The notes beneath the pieces are model-generated. The model worked only from the letters and a program-made list of their open reading frames with translations. It was not told where the DNA came from and ran no database searches. From Verrucomicrobiota bacterium (GTDB lineage Bacteria; Verrucomicrobiota; Verrucomicrobiia; Limisphaerales; UBA9464), in NCBI GenBank assembly GCA_017302195.1, contig JAFLEG010000210.1, positions 1-7,320 on the forward strand: 7,320 nt of DNA. Direction: 5' to 3'. The translations under genes and the position numbers were made by a program. The stretch's first letter is position 1; each line of letters opens with the position of its first letter. Positions 6,376 through 7,320 of this stretch are shown one piece after another.

Positions 6376-7320
6376 CTAGAGCTTGAGGTACTTCAGGATC
6401 TCGTCGTACACGCCGCCCTGGTTGGAGTAGAGGGCGTAGTTCCGGGCGGTGGCGAACCACTCCCGCGTGGTGGGACGCAGGGCCGCCGCGGCGGCCAGCA
6501 GGTCGCGGGTGCGGATCGGTTCCGGCGTGCCGCGTTTGAGGGCGTCCCGCAGCTTGTTTTCCACCGTGAGATCCACCACCGCCTTGAGATCCGCCCCGGA
6601 GAACCCTTCGCACTTCCTGGCGACCGGCTCGATCTCCAGGTCGCTCGCCGGCTTGCCTCGCAATTGAAGGCGGAGGATCGCGGCGCGCGCGGCGGTGTCG
6701 GGGGGCGGCACGAAGAGGATGCGGTCGAAGCGGCCCGGACGCCGGAAGGCGCTGTCGAGGTGCCACGGGGCGTTGGTGGCGCCCAGGATCAGAACGCCCT
6801 CGTTGCTGCTGCGCACCCCGTCGAGTTCCGACAGGAACTGGTTGATGAGATGCCGTCCGGCGCTGGTCTTCATGTCCGCGCGGCTCGCACCCAGGGCATC
6901 CACCTCGTCGAAGAACAGCACGCACGGCGCGTTGCGGCGGGCCTGCTCAAACAACCCGTGGAGATTGCGCTCGCTGTTGCCGATCCACATGTCGAGCACG
7001 TCGTGGATGGAGACCACGATGAAGCCCGCCCGCACCTCCCCGGCTGTCGCCCGCGCCAGGTGCGTCTTGCCGCATCCCGGCGGACCATACAGCAGGACCC
7101 CGCCGCCGACCTTCTTGCCGTAGGCCTTGAAGAGGTCCGCATGGCTCAGCGGATGGATGATCTTGAGCCGGATCTCCTCCTTGAGGTCCTCCATGCCGCC
7201 CACATCCGCAAAGGTCGCCCGGGGACGCTCCACCTCGGCCTCCGATTCCTCCTCAGCGCCCTGCCACGACTCCCGGACGCGTCCCTCCACCACCTCCCGG
7301 TCGTCCCCGCCATCGGCATC
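6376..7320 (-). CDS. AAA+ ATPase of the Cdc48/FtsH/Vps4 type, 5' end outside the window
   Basis: This is a classic-clade AAA+ ATPase, probably an oligomeric protein unfoldase or remodelling machine in the cytoplasm. Numbering from the GTG at 7293, Walker A is GPPGCGKT (70-77), pore loop 1 is around MWIGNSE (102-108), Walker B is VLFFDE (125-130), sensor 1 is GATN (171-174), and the second region of homology ends in RRPGRFDR (184-191), which supplies both arginine fingers. FSGADL (231-236) begins the lid helix that carries sensor 2. All catalytic residues are present. The frame stays open through 7320, so GTG 7293 is not secure; 314 residues are visible. The upstream part is acidic (repeated D and E), as in a linker between an N-terminal domain and the ATPase core. 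It is the first gene of a likely pair: its TAG stop lies 8 bases before the TPR membrane protein. The substrate cannot be told from sequence. Confidence 0.93.
   Translation of the reverse strand, partial: DADGGDDREVVEGRVRESWQGAEEESEAEVERPRATFADVGGMEDLKEEIRLKIIHPLSHADLFKAYGKKVGGGVLLYGPPGCGKTHLARATAGEVRAGFIVVSIHDVLDMWIGNSERNLHGLFEQARRNAPCVLFFDEVDALGASRADMKTSAGRHLINQFLSELDGVRSSNEGVLILGATNAPWHLDSAFRRPGRFDRILFVPPPDTAARAAILRLQLRGKPASDLEIEPVARKCEGFSGADLKAVVDLTVENKLRDALKRGTPEPIRTRDLLAAAAALRPTTREWFATARNYALYSNQGGVYDEILKYLKL

Noticed and set aside
6368..6925. An extension of the TPR gene's frame upstream to 6925
   Set aside because: These 186 codons overlap the AAA+ gene in another frame and give an Arg/Gly/Pro-rich sequence without pattern; the TPR repeats begin right after ATG 6367.

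Overview
The window is GC-rich bacterial DNA with a one-sided layout: every gene I can support lies on the minus strand, so the genes read from the right edge to the left. The large secreted protein combines Calx-beta, lamin-tail, CARDB-like, LamG and type 3 thrombospondin (calcium-binding) modules. That architecture, its Tyr/Arg-rich C-terminal end and the general style of the neighbours point to Verrucomicrobiota (Limisphaerales/Pedosphaera-like). This is inference from architecture; no marker gene is present. UGA is an ordinary stop here, ending at least four of the genes.

Right part (5078-7320): a Cdc48/FtsH-type AAA+ ATPase, cut by the window edge, is followed after 8 bases by a TPR protein with a multi-span membrane C-terminus. 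They look like a two-gene unit in which a membrane-anchored TPR platform could recruit the ATPase. Middle (1604-4909): one gene for a secreted mosaic protein of about 1,100 residues. Its lamin-tail domain appears to be nested inside a split Ig-like module.

Left part (1-1603): directly behind the mosaic gene, in the same frame after its stop, lies a promoterless, startless fragment of an FG-GAP/VCBS-like protein. It runs, after an apparent one-base frame change, into an Ig-like tail; this looks like the 3' remnant of a broken gene. Then come a membrane-anchored or secreted thioredoxin-fold protein with a CPIC motif, a 43-residue predicted lipoprotein 10 bases behind it, and the start of an unrecognised helical protein that leaves the window at base 1.

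I saw no tRNA, rRNA, CRISPR array, insertion sequence or convincing sigma-70 promoter or intrinsic terminator. Nothing here clearly amounts to a new biological system. The AAA+/TPR-membrane pair and the nested mosaic protein are the parts most worth following.
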